This document shows positions 9,521 to 19,956 of a stretch of DNA of 64,000 bases, one piece after another (within the stretch, counting starts at the first letter, position 1; every line of letters begins with the position of its first letter). This stretch comes from Marinomonas piezotolerans (lineage in GTDB: Bacteria > Pseudomonadota > Gammaproteobacteria > Pseudomonadales > Marinomonadaceae). The notes beneath the pieces were generated by a model that worked only from the letters and a program-made list of their open reading frames with translations, did not search any database and was not told where the DNA came from. The stretch spans positions 1 to 64,000 of the forward strand of contig NZ_QKRA01000011.1 of the NCBI RefSeq assembly GCF_003362755.1, given 5' to 3'. The translations under genes and the position numbers were made by a program.

Positions 9521-10780
9521 TTAATCCGCTTGACGACGCAAAAATGCAGGTATATCCAAGTAAGACAGTTTATCTTCCCCATTTTGGGATCCAGTTGCGT
9601 TACCACTGTCAGCATTTTCAGAGGAAGAAGGTTTTTTAGCAATAGACGTATCAACAGGCGACTTAACTGGATCTTGCTGCTGCACAACATTCACTGAAGC
9701 ACGCTCTTGTACAGGACTTTCCACATCAGGACGAGGTGTCGTTATCGACTCATTCGTAGAGGAGCCAACCACACCAGAACCCACTGCGGACTGCATCTGA
9801 GCAGAACCTTTACCCTCTAAGCCAGTTGCCACTACTGTCACTCGCATTTCATCACCAACATTAGGATCAATAGCACAACCAATCACAACTGTAGCGTCTT
9901 CCGAAGCATATTCCTCAATGATGTTACCCACCTCACTGAATTCTGATAACCCCACTTCATCGTTAGCCGTGATATTCACCAAGACACCACGGGCGCCTTT
10001 TAGGTTGATATCTTCCAACAATGGATTATGGATAGCCGCTTCCGCTGCAATTCGCGCACGCTCTTCACCTGTAGCGTACCCAGACCCCATCATAGCCATG
10101 CCCATTTCTTTCATGACAGTTTGGACATCTGCGAAGTCAACGTTGATTAGGCCGGGACGCATGATCAAGTCAGTAATACCTTGAACAGCATTCAGCAATA
10201 CATTATTAGCCTCGCCAAACGCTTTCAGCAATGAAATGTTCTTACCTAGGACTGGCAATAATCTTTCATTTGGGACTGTAATCAACGAGTCAACGTTGTC
10301 ACGTAACTCTTTTATACCTTCTTCAGCAACTTTAGCTCGGCGACGCCCTTCAAATGGAAACGGCTTGGTAACAACTGCCACCGTTAGAATTCCTAACTCT
10401 CGCGCCACTTTTGCGATAACTGGCGCTGCCCCAGTTCCTGTACCGCCGCCCATGCCAGCAGTGATAAAAACCATATCTGCGCCGGTTAAAAGCTCGGTGA
10501 TCTTTTCTTGGTCTTCCAGTGCAGAATCGCGCCCCACGTTAGGATTCGCTCCCGCCCCGAGCCCCTTAGTTACGGTTGTCCCTAACTGAAGCGTGATGCC
10601 TGTATCTAGGCCAATCAAAGCTTTTGAATCAGTGTTAGCACAGATAAACTCCACACCATCAAGATTGCTCTCAAGCATGTGTTTAACAGCGTTACCGCCA
10701 CCACCACCGACACCAACTACTTTGATGACAGCATTTTCAGATAAGTTTTCTTCGGCTAAATCAAATACGTTCATAGACAT
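9521..10780 (-). CDS. ftsZ: Cell division GTPase FtsZ
   Basis: FtsZ polymerises into the Z-ring that organises septum synthesis. The GTPase domain carries [12 protein letters not shown] near the N-terminus and the tubulin signature [11 protein letters not shown] central C-terminal subdomain follows, then a Q/S-rich variable linker of about 80 residues, and the conserved C-terminal peptide [13 protein letters not shown] that binds FtsA and ZipA. The start at 10780 ([12 protein letters not shown]) has AGGAG ten bases upstream. The ATG at 10789 is only one base from that ribosome site and is unlikely. The gene follows ftsA by 38 bp, in the usual dcw order. Confidence 0.98.
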   Translation of the reverse strand: MSMNVFDLAEENLSENAVIKVVGVGGGGGNAVKHMLESNLDGVEFICANTDSKALIGLDTGITLQLGTTVTKGLGAGANPNVGRDSALEDQEKITELLTGADMVFITAGMGGGTGTGAAPVIAKVARELGILTVAVVTKPFPFEGRRRAKVAEEGIKELRDNVDSLITVPNERLLPVLGKNISLLKAFGEANNVLLNAVQGITDLIMRPGLINVDFADVQTVMKEMGMAMMGSGYATGEERARIAAEAAIHNPLLEDINLKGARGVLVNITANDEVGLSEFSEVGNIIEEYASEDATVVIGCAIDPNVGDEMRVTVVATGLEGKGSAQMQSAVGSGVVGSSTNESITTPRPDVESPVQERASVNVVQQQDPVKSPVDTSIAKKPSSSENADSGNATGSQNGEDKLSYLDIPAFLRRQAD

Positions 10781-10818
10781 GGGATACATGCTCCTGTAAT
10801 TCTGCTGTCATTTCAGAC

Positions 10819-12096
10819 TTAAATATAACTCTGAAACCAATCTTTTACTTTGTGCCACGCCTTCGCTGGACTGAAAGCAGGCTTGGCCTCACTGGGTGCC
10901 ACATCGGGCAGAAACTTTTTCTTTGGCGCCTTTTTTACCTGCGCGGTAGAGGAAGGAGCCTCAGGCACAGGCAAATCCTTCCCTGCATGCATAAGCAAAC
11001 CAACACTTGTTGCGTAACTAGGATTATCGACGACTTCGCTAATCCCTTTAGTTTGCACTGGAGCCGCTAATCGAACAGGCATATCAAAGATGCGCTCCGC
11101 TAGCGCTTCTGCCCCTTCCATTAGCGATGTGCCCCCTGTTATAACGATACCAGCAGGAATTCGCTCGGCAAAACCGCTACGACTCAACTCATCTCGTACC
11201 ATTTTGTAAATTTCTTCATAGCGCGCTTCAACAACTTCAGCCAATGCGTGACGAGATATCGATCTCGGCTGTCTGTCACCCACGCTGGGCACTTCAATAA
11301 TCTGGTCAGACGATGCTCGACTCGACATCGCGCAAGCGTATTTAACTTTGATTTCCTCTGCATGAACAGTAGGTGTTCTTAACGCCATGGAAATATCATT
11401 AGTCACCTGATCACCAGCAACAGGCACAACAGCAGTATGATGCAGCGCCCCATCAATCCAAACGGCCAGATCTGATGTACCAGCACCAATGTCAACGATG
11501 CAGACCCCAAGGTCTTTCTCGTCCTCACTTAAACATACGTGACTGGAAGCAAGCTGCGACAAAACAACGCCATCAACCCCTAAACCACAACGTCGAATAC
11601 ACTTTTCAACGTTCATAACGGCATTTGCTGCACCAGAAATCAGATGAACGTTGGCTTCCAACCGAACCCCAGACATACCCAATGGATCACGTATTCCTTC
11701 TTGAGAATCAATATGAAACTCTTGCGGCAATACATGAAGCAAACGCTGATCAGAAGAAATAGGAACGGCTTGAGCAGCATCTATTACTCGTTCAATATCT
11801 TCGGTTTGAACCTCGCCATCTTTTATGGCAACAATCCCATGAGAATTTTGGCTTCGTATATGACTGCCTGCGACACTTACATACACTGAATGGATGTTAC
11901 ATCCAGCCATCAACTCAGCTTCTTCTACGGCACGCTGAATCGACTGAACTGTAGACTCAATGTTGATGACCACGCCACGCTTCATACCCTTGGCTGCATG
12001 GGTACCGATCCCAACGATTTCAATGTCACCGTCAACACCTAACTCCCCGACAATGCAGGTAATTTTAGATGTGCCAACGTCCAATCCAACAATCAT
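10819..12096 (-). CDS. ftsA: Cell division protein FtsA
   Basis: FtsA is the actin-like protein that tethers FtsZ to the inner membrane and activates septal synthesis. The predicted 425-residue protein starts at MIVGLDVGTSK, the phosphate-1 motif; the ATG at 12096 has TAGGAT upstream, and the nine extra codons in front are rejected. VDIGAGTSDLAVW (phosphate 2) and GIVITGGTSLMEG (adenosine motif) are present. An unstructured Pro/Ala/Lys-rich stretch near 385-410 leads to the C-terminal amphipathic helix (AWHKVKDWFQSYI), the membrane-targeting sequence. It is separated from ftsQ by 66 bp and from ftsZ by 38 bp. Confidence 0.97.
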   Translation of the reverse strand: MIVGLDVGTSKITCIVGELGVDGDIEIVGIGTHAAKGMKRGVVINIESTVQSIQRAVEEAELMAGCNIHSVYVSVAGSHIRSQNSHGIVAIKDGEVQTEDIERVIDAAQAVPISSDQRLLHVLPQEFHIDSQEGIRDPLGMSGVRLEANVHLISGAANAVMNVEKCIRRCGLGVDGVVLSQLASSHVCLSEDEKDLGVCIVDIGAGTSDLAVWIDGALHHTAVVPVAGDQVTNDISMALRTPTVHAEEIKVKYACAMSSRASSDQIIEVPSVGDRQPRSISRHALAEVVEARYEEIYKMVRDELSRSGFAERIPAGIVITGGTSLMEGAEALAERIFDMPVRLAAPVQTKGISEVVDNPSYATSVGLLMHAGKDLPVPEAPSSTAQVKKAPKKKFLPDVAPSEAKPAFSPAKAWHKVKDWFQSYI

Positions 12097-12162
12097 GAAA
12101 TATCCTAAGCCTATATACTGCAAATATTTATCTGATCAAAAAAGCAACAATCAGACCAACTT

Positions 12163-12876
12163 TTACTCTTGCAACTTCCATTTAACTGCAACACCGTGCG
12201 GATACCGCGCATCCACAGATGAAATTCTTTCTATTCTACCCGATAAATCACTTTTATACACCGCCACGAAGCGACCTAATCGGTCTAAAATATCAGTCCT
12301 ACCAAGCGCGACACGGATGCCATTGGAAAACTGAATGTTCCAAGCACCACGATCCTCTAACTCTAACTTTGCTACCCGCAAAGAAGAGGTCGATAGCATT
12401 TGGCTAATCAAACTAAATTGATCAAGCACCACTGACTCTGTATCACGTGGCCCCATTAATTTTGTTAACGGCAAATCTGGTAATCTTCGCGGCGTTATAA
12501 TCTGCCCTTCAGCGGTAATAATCTGCCCCGCATTCCAATATGCCAACGGCCGATGCTCCACGACACTCACCCTAATCGTATGCGGCCATACGCGCCTAAC
12601 CTTTGCCGATTCTATCCATGGTGGTCGTGTCACGAAGTTTGTCAAATTCCCCATAGAATCATCAAATAGCCCGCTCCCTAACAACTGGTCGTAATATTGC
12701 TGGAGTGCGTTGGGATCGGAATACTTTAACTCACCAGCGATCTCCACTTTGCGGACATCAAACATTGGCTGGTCATCACCTAATGCATCCGAGTCACCTT
12801 GGGCGAGACCAAGAATTATTAACAGAATAGCTCCGAGCAATGCAGCTGTGCGCATTAGGTTACTGTTGTGCCTCAT
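12163..12876 (-). CDS. ftsQ: Cell division protein FtsQ
   Basis: FtsQ is a bitopic inner-membrane protein that links early and late divisome proteins through FtsB and FtsL. The 237-residue form starts at MRHNSNLMRTAALL with GGAA a few bases upstream, and has one transmembrane segment at about residues 8-27. A periplasmic POTRA-like part follows (FDVRKVEIAGELKY), then the beta domain with WPHTIRVSVVEHRPLAYWN and a C-terminal ALGR/DILDRLGRF section. An alternative TTG start at 12909 lacks a ribosome site. Its start overlaps the end of ddlB by 17 bases, so translation is likely coupled. Confidence 0.94.
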   Translation of the reverse strand: MRHNSNLMRTAALLGAILLIILGLAQGDSDALGDDQPMFDVRKVEIAGELKYSDPNALQQYYDQLLGSGLFDDSMGNLTNFVTRPPWIESAKVRRVWPHTIRVSVVEHRPLAYWNAGQIITAEGQIITPRRLPDLPLTKLMGPRDTESVVLDQFSLISQMLSTSSLRVAKLELEDRGAWNIQFSNGIRVALGRTDILDRLGRFVAVYKSDLSGRIERISSVDARYPHGVAVKWKLQE

Positions 12877-13813
12877 GTTGGTTCCACGCGAGTAACGCAA
12901 TTTTTTCAACTAAATCGTCATAACCGATGCCTTCAAATGCCGCTGCCATTGGCACCAAACTATGGGACGTCATACCCGGTGAGGTATTTACCTCTAACAC
13001 GGTAAATTCGCCTGTAGCGGTCATCATAATATCGACACGCCCCCACCCCTGACAATTCAATGAGCGATAAGCCTCAAGTGCGAGCGTTTTAAGCTGATCT
13101 TCTTTTTCCTTGGACAACCCACAAGGCAATATATACTGCGTATCATCCGCTAAATACTTAGCATCGTAGTCGTACAAGGCATGCTCAGCAGATGGCTTCA
13201 AAGCAATCGGTGCGTATGCAAGATCACCAACAATCGAAACTGTGTACTCAGGGCCCGACACATACTCTTCGACCAAGATATCAGAATCGTAACGCTTCGC
13301 ATCCCTTAACGCCGTCATTAACTCTTCTTGTCCATTAACTTTACTAATCCCTATCGTTGATCCCTCGCGAGAAGGCTTTATGATCAATGGATAAGTCATT
13401 TCTGCATGAATTTTTTCAACATCAGGCTCGTTGGTAAAACAGAGATAGTTAGGCGTAGCGATACCGATACCCTGCCAAAATTTCTTGGTGAGCGCTTTAT
13501 CCATGGCAAATCCAGAGGCTAACGGGCGGCTCCCTGTGTAAGGCTTACCGAGAAGCTCAAGTAGTGCCTGTATATGACCGTCTTCACCTTCACCTCCATG
13601 TAACGCTATAAATGCGAAGTCAAACTCTATATCGATCAATTGTTGAACCGCATTGATATGAGCACCATCACCGTAAAGGTCAACAGGCGTTACCTGATAC
13701 CCTTTATTAAGCAATGCTTGGACGACACGACCTCCACTTTCTAGGGATACCTCTCGCTCGGCTGATCGGCCGCCGTATATGACAGCGATTTTTTTCTGCT
13801 TTAGTGAACCCAA
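12860..13813 (-). CDS. ddlB: D-alanine--D-alanine ligase
   Basis: Ddl is an ATP-grasp ligase that makes the D-Ala-D-Ala dipeptide used by MurF. The protein core starts at KKIAVIYGGRSAEREVSLESG. SREGSTIGI, the ATP-binding SDILVEEYVSGPEYT stretch, and VLEVNTSPGMTSHS near the C-terminus are family motifs that include the metal-binding residues. No ATG gives a family-sized protein. A TTG at 13813 lies one base after the murC stop with GGAGGGG eight bases upstream and gives 317 residues. A GTG at 13861 would add 16 basic residues and overlap murC, and is less likely. Confidence 0.92.
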   Translation of the reverse strand: MGSLKQKKIAVIYGGRSAEREVSLESGGRVVQALLNKGYQVTPVDLYGDGAHINAVQQLIDIEFDFAFIALHGGEGEDGHIQALLELLGKPYTGSRPLASGFAMDKALTKKFWQGIGIATPNYLCFTNEPDVEKIHAEMTYPLIIKPSREGSTIGISKVNGQEELMTALRDAKRYDSDILVEEYVSGPEYTVSIVGDLAYAPIALKPSAEHALYDYDAKYLADDTQYILPCGLSKEKEDQLKTLALEAYRSLNCQGWGRVDIMMTATGEFTVLEVNTSPGMTSHSLVPMAAAFEGIGYDDLVEKIALLAWNQHEAQQ

Positions 13814-13814
13814 T

Positions 13815-15236
13815 TTAGATCCCCTCCGCCGCAAGTCTTTTCGAGATCGCGCCGATATCACCAGCGCCTTGAGTGATCAACAAATCATCCTCGCGTAAGA
13901 CATTGGCCAATATTGAGTGAAGATCATCTTCACTACTGACGTGGACTGGATCAATAGCTCCGCGTTGGCGAATACTGCCACACATTGATTTACTGTCGGC
14001 ACCATTGATCGCATCCTCACCTGCTGCATAAACATCCAATAAAAGCAGCACGTCGACCTCTGACAGTACTTTTACAAAGTCCTCATACAGGTCCCGAGTT
14101 CTCGAATAACGATGAGGCTGATAAACCATCACCAAGCGCTTTTCAGGCCAACCATCTCTAATAGCTTTAATGGTTGCTTTGACCTCACTCGGATGATGGC
14201 CGTAATCGTCTACAAACATGACACTTCCGCCGCCAGGAAGCCGCAAATCTCCCTGCTCTTGGAAACGACGGCCAACTCCTTCAAACCCCATCAAACCTGC
14301 TTGAATGGCTTCGGGTGCGATACCTAAGTCAACCGCAACCGCAATCGTCGCGAGAGCATTAAGTACATTGTGTCGTCCTGGCATTGGCAACCGTACTCGC
14401 ATCGGTTGCCCTTCAGGTAGATGGGCCAAAAATTCGCAATGACGACCTTTTTGAGTGATATTTGTCGCATAGAAATCCGCTTCATGGTCGATACCATAAG
14501 TCAGCACTGGGCGACTCAATTGAGGCATGATCGACCTGACCTGCTCATCGTCTACACATAGTACAGCTAATCCGTAGAAAGGAAGATTATGAATAAACTC
14601 TACAAACGTACGCTTAACTTCTTCAAAGTCACCTTTGTAAGTATCCATATGATCTTCATCAATATTTGTAATAATGACGGTTTGAGGCTGTAAGTGTAAA
14701 AAAGACGCGTCACTCTCATCTGCCTCGGCGACAAGATACTTACTACTCCCCAACTGAGCATTGGCACCGGCACTCGTTAACCTTCCTCCGATAACAAAGG
14801 TAGGTGTTTCATCTGTCGCTGCAAGAATAGAAGCCATCAAGCTGGTAGTAGTCGTTTTACCATGAGTGCCAGCAACCGCTATACCATGTCGATACCGCAT
14901 CAATTCAGCAAGCATTTCGGCCCTACGAACAACAGGAACTCGGTGTTCCTTCGCCCATTTAATTTCTGGATTAGCGTCATTAACTGCACTCGAAACAACG
15001 ATCACGTGTGCATTTTTTACGTTAGACTCTCTATGACCAATAAATATTTCAATACCTAAGCCAGCCAAACGCTCTGTCACCGTTGAGCTCTTAAGGTCAG
15101 ACCCAGAGACGCAGTAGCCTTGATTATTCAATACCTCTGCAATGCCTGACATACCCACACCACCTACTCCAATGAAATGGATGTTCTGAATACGGCGCAT
15201 GGTTGGAATATCGTATTGAAATTTAGCTTCAATCAT
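13815..15236 (-). CDS. murC: UDP-N-acetylmuramate--L-alanine ligase MurC
   Basis: MurC adds L-Ala to UDP-MurNAc, the first amino acid of the stem peptide, in the cytoplasm. The 473-residue protein has the N-terminal UDP-binding [14 protein letters not shown] and the ATP-binding GTHGKTTT (about residues 121-128). The central Mur ligase domain includes EADESDASF and TNIDEDHMD, and the C-terminal domain DDYGHHPSE and YQPHRYSRT. Its ATG overlaps the murG stop by eight bases. The first 12 residues extend beyond the usual start at MRRIQNIHF, so a start at 15200 is an alternative. ddlB follows directly. Confidence 0.97.
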   Translation of the reverse strand: MIEAKFQYDIPTMRRIQNIHFIGVGGVGMSGIAEVLNNQGYCVSGSDLKSSTVTERLAGLGIEIFIGHRESNVKNAHVIVVSSAVNDANPEIKWAKEHRVPVVRRAEMLAELMRYRHGIAVAGTHGKTTTTSLMASILAATDETPTFVIGGRLTSAGANAQLGSSKYLVAEADESDASFLHLQPQTVIITNIDEDHMDTYKGDFEEVKRTFVEFIHNLPFYGLAVLCVDDEQVRSIMPQLSRPVLTYGIDHEADFYATNITQKGRHCEFLAHLPEGQPMRVRLPMPGRHNVLNALATIAVAVDLGIAPEAIQAGLMGFEGVGRRFQEQGDLRLPGGGSVMFVDDYGHHPSEVKATIKAIRDGWPEKRLVMVYQPHRYSRTRDLYEDFVKVLSEVDVLLLLDVYAAGEDAINGADSKSMCGSIRQRGAIDPVHVSSEDDLHSILANVLREDDLLITQGAGDIGAISKRLAAEGI

Positions 15237-16305
15237 TTTTCATTAACCTTATACATTGAGCGACGACTGTTTGAGTCGCGTCTGGACGAGCCACTTCTTT
15301 AGCTCGTCTTGCCATTTCTTTCAATTTGTCTTGCTCTGTGACACAAGCCATTAAAACTTTAGAAAGCCCCTCGACGGTTAGGTCTTTCTGTGGAATAAGA
15401 AACGCTCCCCCCACTTTCTGTAAAGCCAGAGCGTTTTTTGTTTGATGATCATCAATCGCAAATGGAAACGGTACCAGTATTGATGGCAGCCCTGCTATCG
15501 CCAGTTCACTAACCGTCATAGCGCCCGCGCGACACAACACAATATCAGCCCAGTAGTACGCTTGATTCATATTGTCGATGTAAGCATCTACACGAGCTTC
15601 CACCCCAAGCGCACGATATCTCTCTTCAACAGTTTCTATATTACGAGCACCTGTCTGATGCCACACATCGAGCCGATTCTCACCTTTCCAATTCATCAGT
15701 AAATCAGGCACGATGTCGTTTATAGCTTTTGCTCCCAAGCTTCCACCAAGGACCAATAAACGCAGCGGGCGAGCGCCTTGCTCTCGAGGCTGACGTGCGA
15801 TCTGCTGTAAAATTGAGTTTCTGACAGGATTACCCACCGTCATACCATTTTGCAAAGCCCCGTCGAAGGCCTGAAGCTTTAGTTTGGCAATGTTACTGAG
15901 CAATCGGTTTGTCGTACCACTGACCGCATTTTGTTCATGCACTACCACCGGAATTCCCAACAACTTCGCAGCCACCCCTCCCGGCCCAGCAACAAAACCG
16001 CCCATCCCTAATACCAAATCTGGTTTTGCTTTGCGCATAACGGCTATCGCTTGACCAATCGAATGAGCTATACGCCAAGGAGCCAACACCAAACCAAGCG
16101 TGCCTTTACCTCTGACACCCTTAATTGAAAGCGTATGCAACAGGATATCGTGCTCTCGAACAATTCGCTCCTCCATGCCACCCGCAGAACCAATCCACTC
16201 GACATCCACACCAAGGTCGGCAAACCTCTCAGCACATGCAAGCGCCGGATAGATATGCCCCCCTGTTCCGCCAGCCATCAACATCACTTTTTTGGCCTTA
16301 GACAC
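15229..16305 (-). CDS. murG: UDP-GlcNAc : lipid I GlcNAc transferase MurG
   Basis: MurG adds GlcNAc to lipid I to form lipid II at the inner face of the membrane. The 358-residue GT-B glycosyltransferase has the N-terminal G loop [12 protein letters not shown], a second G loop [22 protein letters not shown], and the nucleotide-sugar site [12 protein letters not shown]. The start codon is GTG at 16305 and has the strongest ribosome site in the cluster (GAGGAGGTGAAGG) just before it. It overlaps the ftsW stop by eight bases and the murC start by eight bases, fitting coupled translation. Confidence 0.97.
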   Translation of the reverse strand: MSKAKKVMLMAGGTGGHIYPALACAERFADLGVDVEWIGSAGGMEERIVREHDILLHTLSIKGVRGKGTLGLVLAPWRIAHSIGQAIAVMRKAKPDLVLGMGGFVAGPGGVAAKLLGIPVVVHEQNAVSGTTNRLLSNIAKLKLQAFDGALQNGMTVGNPVRNSILQQIARQPREQGARPLRLLVLGGSLGAKAINDIVPDLLMNWKGENRLDVWHQTGARNIETVEERYRALGVEARVDAYIDNMNQAYYWADIVLCRAGAMTVSELAIAGLPSILVPFPFAIDDHQTKNALALQKVGGAFLIPQKDLTVEGLSKVLMACVTEQDKLKEMARRAKEVARPDATQTVVAQCIRLMKND

Positions 16306-17509
16306 CCTTCACCTCCTCATACCGAGTATCAGAGGTTGAGGTTTCCAATTGGCTGTTCTGCCCATTCATTATTCTTCGATTTTCAATATCCACCCGAGCA
16401 ATAACGAATAGGCTCGACAACGTGATGATCAAACTACTTCCACCATAACTAATAAGAGGGAGCGTTAAGCCTTTGGTAGGCAAAAAGCCAGTATTCACCC
16501 CCACATTAATAATTACCTGAGCGAGTATAAGAATCGCAAAACCAAAACTCATATACCCTTGAAACAGGCGCCCAAGACGCATAGCATTCTGCCCAATTTT
16601 AAACGCTCGAGTAGTCAATACTGCGAACACCAACAATAAAAGGAGCCCGCCGACCATTCCCGTCTCTTCTACCCAAATCGAAAATACGAAGTCAGTATGC
16701 GCCTCAGGCAAATAGGCTAGTTTTTGAACGCTATTTCCTAATCCAAGTCCAAACCATTCTCCTCGACCATAAGCGATTAAAGCCTGAGATAACTGGTATC
16801 CATCGTTGAAAGGGTCGGCCCAGGGATCGACAAAGTTCATTAGTCGCTTAATTCGATAGCTCTCCGAAATCGCAACCAAACCTAATGCCGCGACGACAGC
16901 AAACACCAACCCTATAAACTGATAAATCGGGGCACCAGCTATAAAAAGCAGCGCAATCACAGTACCAACAAGCACAACTGACGCACCAAAATCTGGCTCT
17001 AACAGTAAGCAGGCGAGAAAGAGGAAAGAGACAACCATCGGCATACCAGATCCCATTAGTTTTTCCCGAACCCGATCGGCACGTCGAACTAAGTAACCTG
17101 ATACATAAACCACCATACACACTTTAGCAACCTCAGAGGCCTGGAGGTTAAACACTACCAAGTTAATCCACCGACGACTGCCGTTTACCGTTTTCCCAAT
17201 ACCAGGCATCAAAACCATAACCAGCAGAACTAATGAAAAGGCCATTAGCCACACACTGTATTCTTGAAGCCGCTCGGTCGATATAGACATCATGAAATAG
17301 CCAAATACGATCCCGATGATCAAGTACACGGTCTGGCGCACCATGAAATAATAGGGGTGCCCATAATTGGTTTCCGAAAGAAAAATCGAAGCACTCGACA
17401 CCATCACTAGGCCTAGCATTACGACGCAGGCGACCGATGCTAGGAAAAACCCATCAACCTGCCGACACTCATGCAACGGGATGGGGTCGAAGAAGCGACG
17501 TAAATTCAT
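16298..17509 (-). CDS. ftsW: Septal peptidoglycan polymerase FtsW (SEDS family)
   Basis: FtsW polymerises septal glycan from lipid II together with FtsI (PBP3). The 403-residue multi-pass protein has about ten hydrophobic segments and the SEDS signatures EPDFGASVVL, the QSLIAYGRGEW-like stretch (here QALIAYGRGEWFGLGLGNSVQK), PEAHTDFVF and PLISYGGSS. The conserved periplasmic Asp important for activity is in the LEPDFGAS motif. Its ATG overlaps the murD stop by four bases (ATGA). Together with ftsI upstream in the same operon it forms the septum-specific synthase pair. Confidence 0.96.
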   Translation of the reverse strand: MNLRRFFDPIPLHECRQVDGFFLASVACVVMLGLVMVSSASIFLSETNYGHPYYFMVRQTVYLIIGIVFGYFMMSISTERLQEYSVWLMAFSLVLLVMVLMPGIGKTVNGSRRWINLVVFNLQASEVAKVCMVVYVSGYLVRRADRVREKLMGSGMPMVVSFLFLACLLLEPDFGASVVLVGTVIALLFIAGAPIYQFIGLVFAVVAALGLVAISESYRIKRLMNFVDPWADPFNDGYQLSQALIAYGRGEWFGLGLGNSVQKLAYLPEAHTDFVFSIWVEETGMVGGLLLLLVFAVLTTRAFKIGQNAMRLGRLFQGYMSFGFAILILAQVIINVGVNTGFLPTKGLTLPLISYGGSSLIITLSSLFVIARVDIENRRIMNGQNSQLETSTSDTRYEEVKGV

Positions 17510-18855
17510 AATTGATCGACCAACTCGCGAAAGTGCTCACCTCGATGCTCGAAGCTTTTGTACATATCAAAGCTTGCACAAGAAGGGGAAAACAACACTA
17601 CATCACCTTGCTTCGCGTTACGCTTCACTAGAGCCAATATACTCTCTAAATCAGGATGCTGTGAGTGTGCCGTCTGACTTGGCACAATGTCGAGAATACG
17701 TACAGCATCCTTACCAAACACATAGAGATGACTGACAAACTTTTCTAAGGCTGGCACTAGCGGCGTGAAATCCGCCCCTTTACTTAGCCCCCCTGCAATT
17801 AGATGGATATTCTTTTGCTGCTTATCTCCAAGCCCTTCAAGCGCCGCCAAAGTCGCCCCTACGTTGGTCCCTTTAGAATCATTAATATACGTAACACCAG
17901 CGATTTCCCGTAACGTTTCGCAACGGTGTGCAAGACCAGAAAAACCAGACAAAACCGTTTTCACACGATGGTCACTGACATCAAGTCCTAAAACATCGAG
18001 AATTGATAATGCCGCCAACACATTGGCATAGTTGTGCTCACCCTTAAGTTTTATCTCTTTGGCATTAAATAGCCTTTCAACACCTCTACATAACCAAGTC
18101 CCATCACTGTCTTTCAATAAACCAAATTCTTTTAGATCAGGGACACCCTTAGTAAATGCTCGAACAGGCGTATTTTGCGCCAACAATGGGGCAGTGAGAA
18201 TATCTTGTTTATTACATACAGCCGCTTTACAGCCTCGATAAATACGTTGCTTAGCTCGCTGATAGCTATACAAATTATCGTAGCGATCCATATGATCTTC
18301 TGAGACATTTAGCAAACATGCGACATCTGCCTCCAAACCATGAGTGGTCTCAAGCTGAAAACTTGACAACTCCAGCACATAATAATCGACTGCCTCGGCA
18401 ATAAGATCTAATGCGGGTGGCGCAAGATTACCACCTGCAACCGAGCGTTTACCCAGCGCCAGTAGCAACTCATTGACCAAGGTAGTTACCGTGCTTTTTG
18501 CGTTAGATCCCGTAATCGCAATGACAGGCGCATTGGCATAATCATGAAATAGGTCAATGTCGCCGCGCATCACGACACCATTATCCGCTAGTTGCTGCAA
18601 CACGGGTGTCGATAAGGCAATACCAGGGCTAACAAATAATTCGGTTACACCTAGAGTAGCTAACACATCCAGCGACCCAGTATAAACACGCTCAGCAGGA
18701 CAAATCTTCCGAACTTCATCTAGGCCAGGAGGGTTTTCTCGGGAATCCACAACAAAAAAATCCAATCCTTTACTAGATAGAAATCTGGCAGTTGAGAGCC
18801 CAGTCAACCCTAATCCAACGACAGCGCGAATACGATCAGAAGAAATCAATGACAT
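17506..18855 (-). CDS. murD: UDP-N-acetylmuramoylalanine--D-glutamate ligase MurD
   Basis: MurD adds D-Glu to UDP-MurNAc-L-Ala. The 449-residue protein carries VVGLGLTGLSTARFL at the N-terminus (uridine binding), the P-loop GSNAKSTV at about residues 116-123, LNVSEDHMDRY, a HRCETL/NDSKGTNVGAT block and the C-terminal FSPSCASFDMYKSFEHRG. Length matches the family (E. coli 438). It sits between mraY and ftsW, four bp after the former, and overlaps ftsW by four bases. Confidence 0.97.
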   Translation of the reverse strand: MSLISSDRIRAVVGLGLTGLSTARFLSSKGLDFFVVDSRENPPGLDEVRKICPAERVYTGSLDVLATLGVTELFVSPGIALSTPVLQQLADNGVVMRGDIDLFHDYANAPVIAITGSNAKSTVTTLVNELLLALGKRSVAGGNLAPPALDLIAEAVDYYVLELSSFQLETTHGLEADVACLLNVSEDHMDRYDNLYSYQRAKQRIYRGCKAAVCNKQDILTAPLLAQNTPVRAFTKGVPDLKEFGLLKDSDGTWLCRGVERLFNAKEIKLKGEHNYANVLAALSILDVLGLDVSDHRVKTVLSGFSGLAHRCETLREIAGVTYINDSKGTNVGATLAALEGLGDKQQKNIHLIAGGLSKGADFTPLVPALEKFVSHLYVFGKDAVRILDIVPSQTAHSQHPDLESILALVKRNAKQGDVVLFSPSCASFDMYKSFEHRGEHFRELVDQL

Positions 18856-18859
18856 TTAT

Positions 18860-19942
18860 TTATCTCACTTTAAGGGTCGCAATACCGATCAGCACCAAAC
18901 AAACAGTGATGATCCAAAAGCGCACAATCACTTTCGGTTCCGCCCACCCTTTTAACTCAAAGTGGTGATGTATTGGAGCCATACGAAAGATACGACGCTT
19001 AGTCAATTTATAGGAGGCGACCTGAAGAATGACTGAAACCGTCTCCATTACAAAAACCCCGCCCATAATAAACAACACCAGTTCTTGCCGTACGATTACT
19101 GCGATGACACCTAATGCTGCGCCTAAGGCAAGAGCCCCAACATCGCCCATAAAGACTTGTGCTGGGTACGTGTTAAACCATAAAAAACCAAGCCCAGCCC
19201 CCACTAGCGCGGAGCAAAAGACGATCAACTCACCTGTCCCGTGCACATAAGGGATGAGCAAATATTCTGCAAATTTTATATTACCGGTCAGATAGGCAAA
19301 GAGACCAAGCGCCCCCCCTACTAGAACCGTGGGAAGGATTGCCAAACCATCCAAACCATCAGTTAAGTTAACCGCATTACTCGTTCCCACTATGACGAAG
19401 TAGGTCAGCACGACAAAGAAGATCCCTAACGGAATGGCAATATCTTTAAAGAGCGGTACAATTAATTCCGTTTCAGCAGGTGTAGATGCTGCAAAGTAGA
19501 GGTAGAAGGCGGCGGACAAACCGAAAACACTTTGCCAGAAATACTTCCATTTAGCAGGCAACCCTTTGGAGTTTTTCTCTACTACCTTGCGATAATCATC
19601 GACCCACCCAATCGCTCCAAACGACACCAACGTCAGTAACGTAACCCAAACATATTGATTGGTTAAATCTCCCCAAAGTAACGTGCTTACTGTAATGGAG
19701 AATATGATTAGAACGCCACCCATTGTCGGAGTGCCCGCTTTACTTAAATGAGACTGAGGCCCGTCGTCGCGGACAGCTTGACCTATTTGTAACCGCTGCA
19801 ATAAACGAATGACCTTACCGCCCACCAGCAATGAAATAAACAGCGCAGTTAAGACCCCTAAGATTGCTCGTAAAGATAGATAATTAAACACAGAAAAAAA
19901 GGTGAGATACTTACTTAAGTACGTCGTCAGGAGCAGTAACAT
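18860..19942 (-). CDS. mraY: Phospho-MurNAc-pentapeptide transferase MraY
   Basis: MraY is the integral membrane enzyme that transfers phospho-MurNAc-pentapeptide to undecaprenyl phosphate, making lipid I. The 360-residue protein has about ten transmembrane segments and the family motifs [10 protein letters not shown], the Mg-binding [17 protein letters not shown] and [11 protein letters not shown], and the cytoplasmic [13 protein letters not shown] loop. Length is identical to that of E. coli MraY. It follows murF by 14 bp and precedes murD by four bp. Confidence 0.98.
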   Translation of the reverse strand: MLLLLTTYLSKYLTFFSVFNYLSLRAILGVLTALFISLLVGGKVIRLLQRLQIGQAVRDDGPQSHLSKAGTPTMGGVLIIFSITVSTLLWGDLTNQYVWVTLLTLVSFGAIGWVDDYRKVVEKNSKGLPAKWKYFWQSVFGLSAAFYLYFAASTPAETELIVPLFKDIAIPLGIFFVVLTYFVIVGTSNAVNLTDGLDGLAILPTVLVGGALGLFAYLTGNIKFAEYLLIPYVHGTGELIVFCSALVGAGLGFLWFNTYPAQVFMGDVGALALGAALGVIAVIVRQELVLFIMGGVFVMETVSVILQVASYKLTKRRIFRMAPIHHHFELKGWAEPKVIVRFWIITVCLVLIGIATLKVR

Positions 19943-19956
19943 GGATTTATAAATTC

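Noticed and set aside
10236-10589. A 117-residue plus-strand reading frame antisense to ftsZ
   Set aside because: It mirrors the glycine-rich FtsZ core, giving Pro/Ser/Ala-rich sequence. It is a shadow of a coding region under strong constraint.
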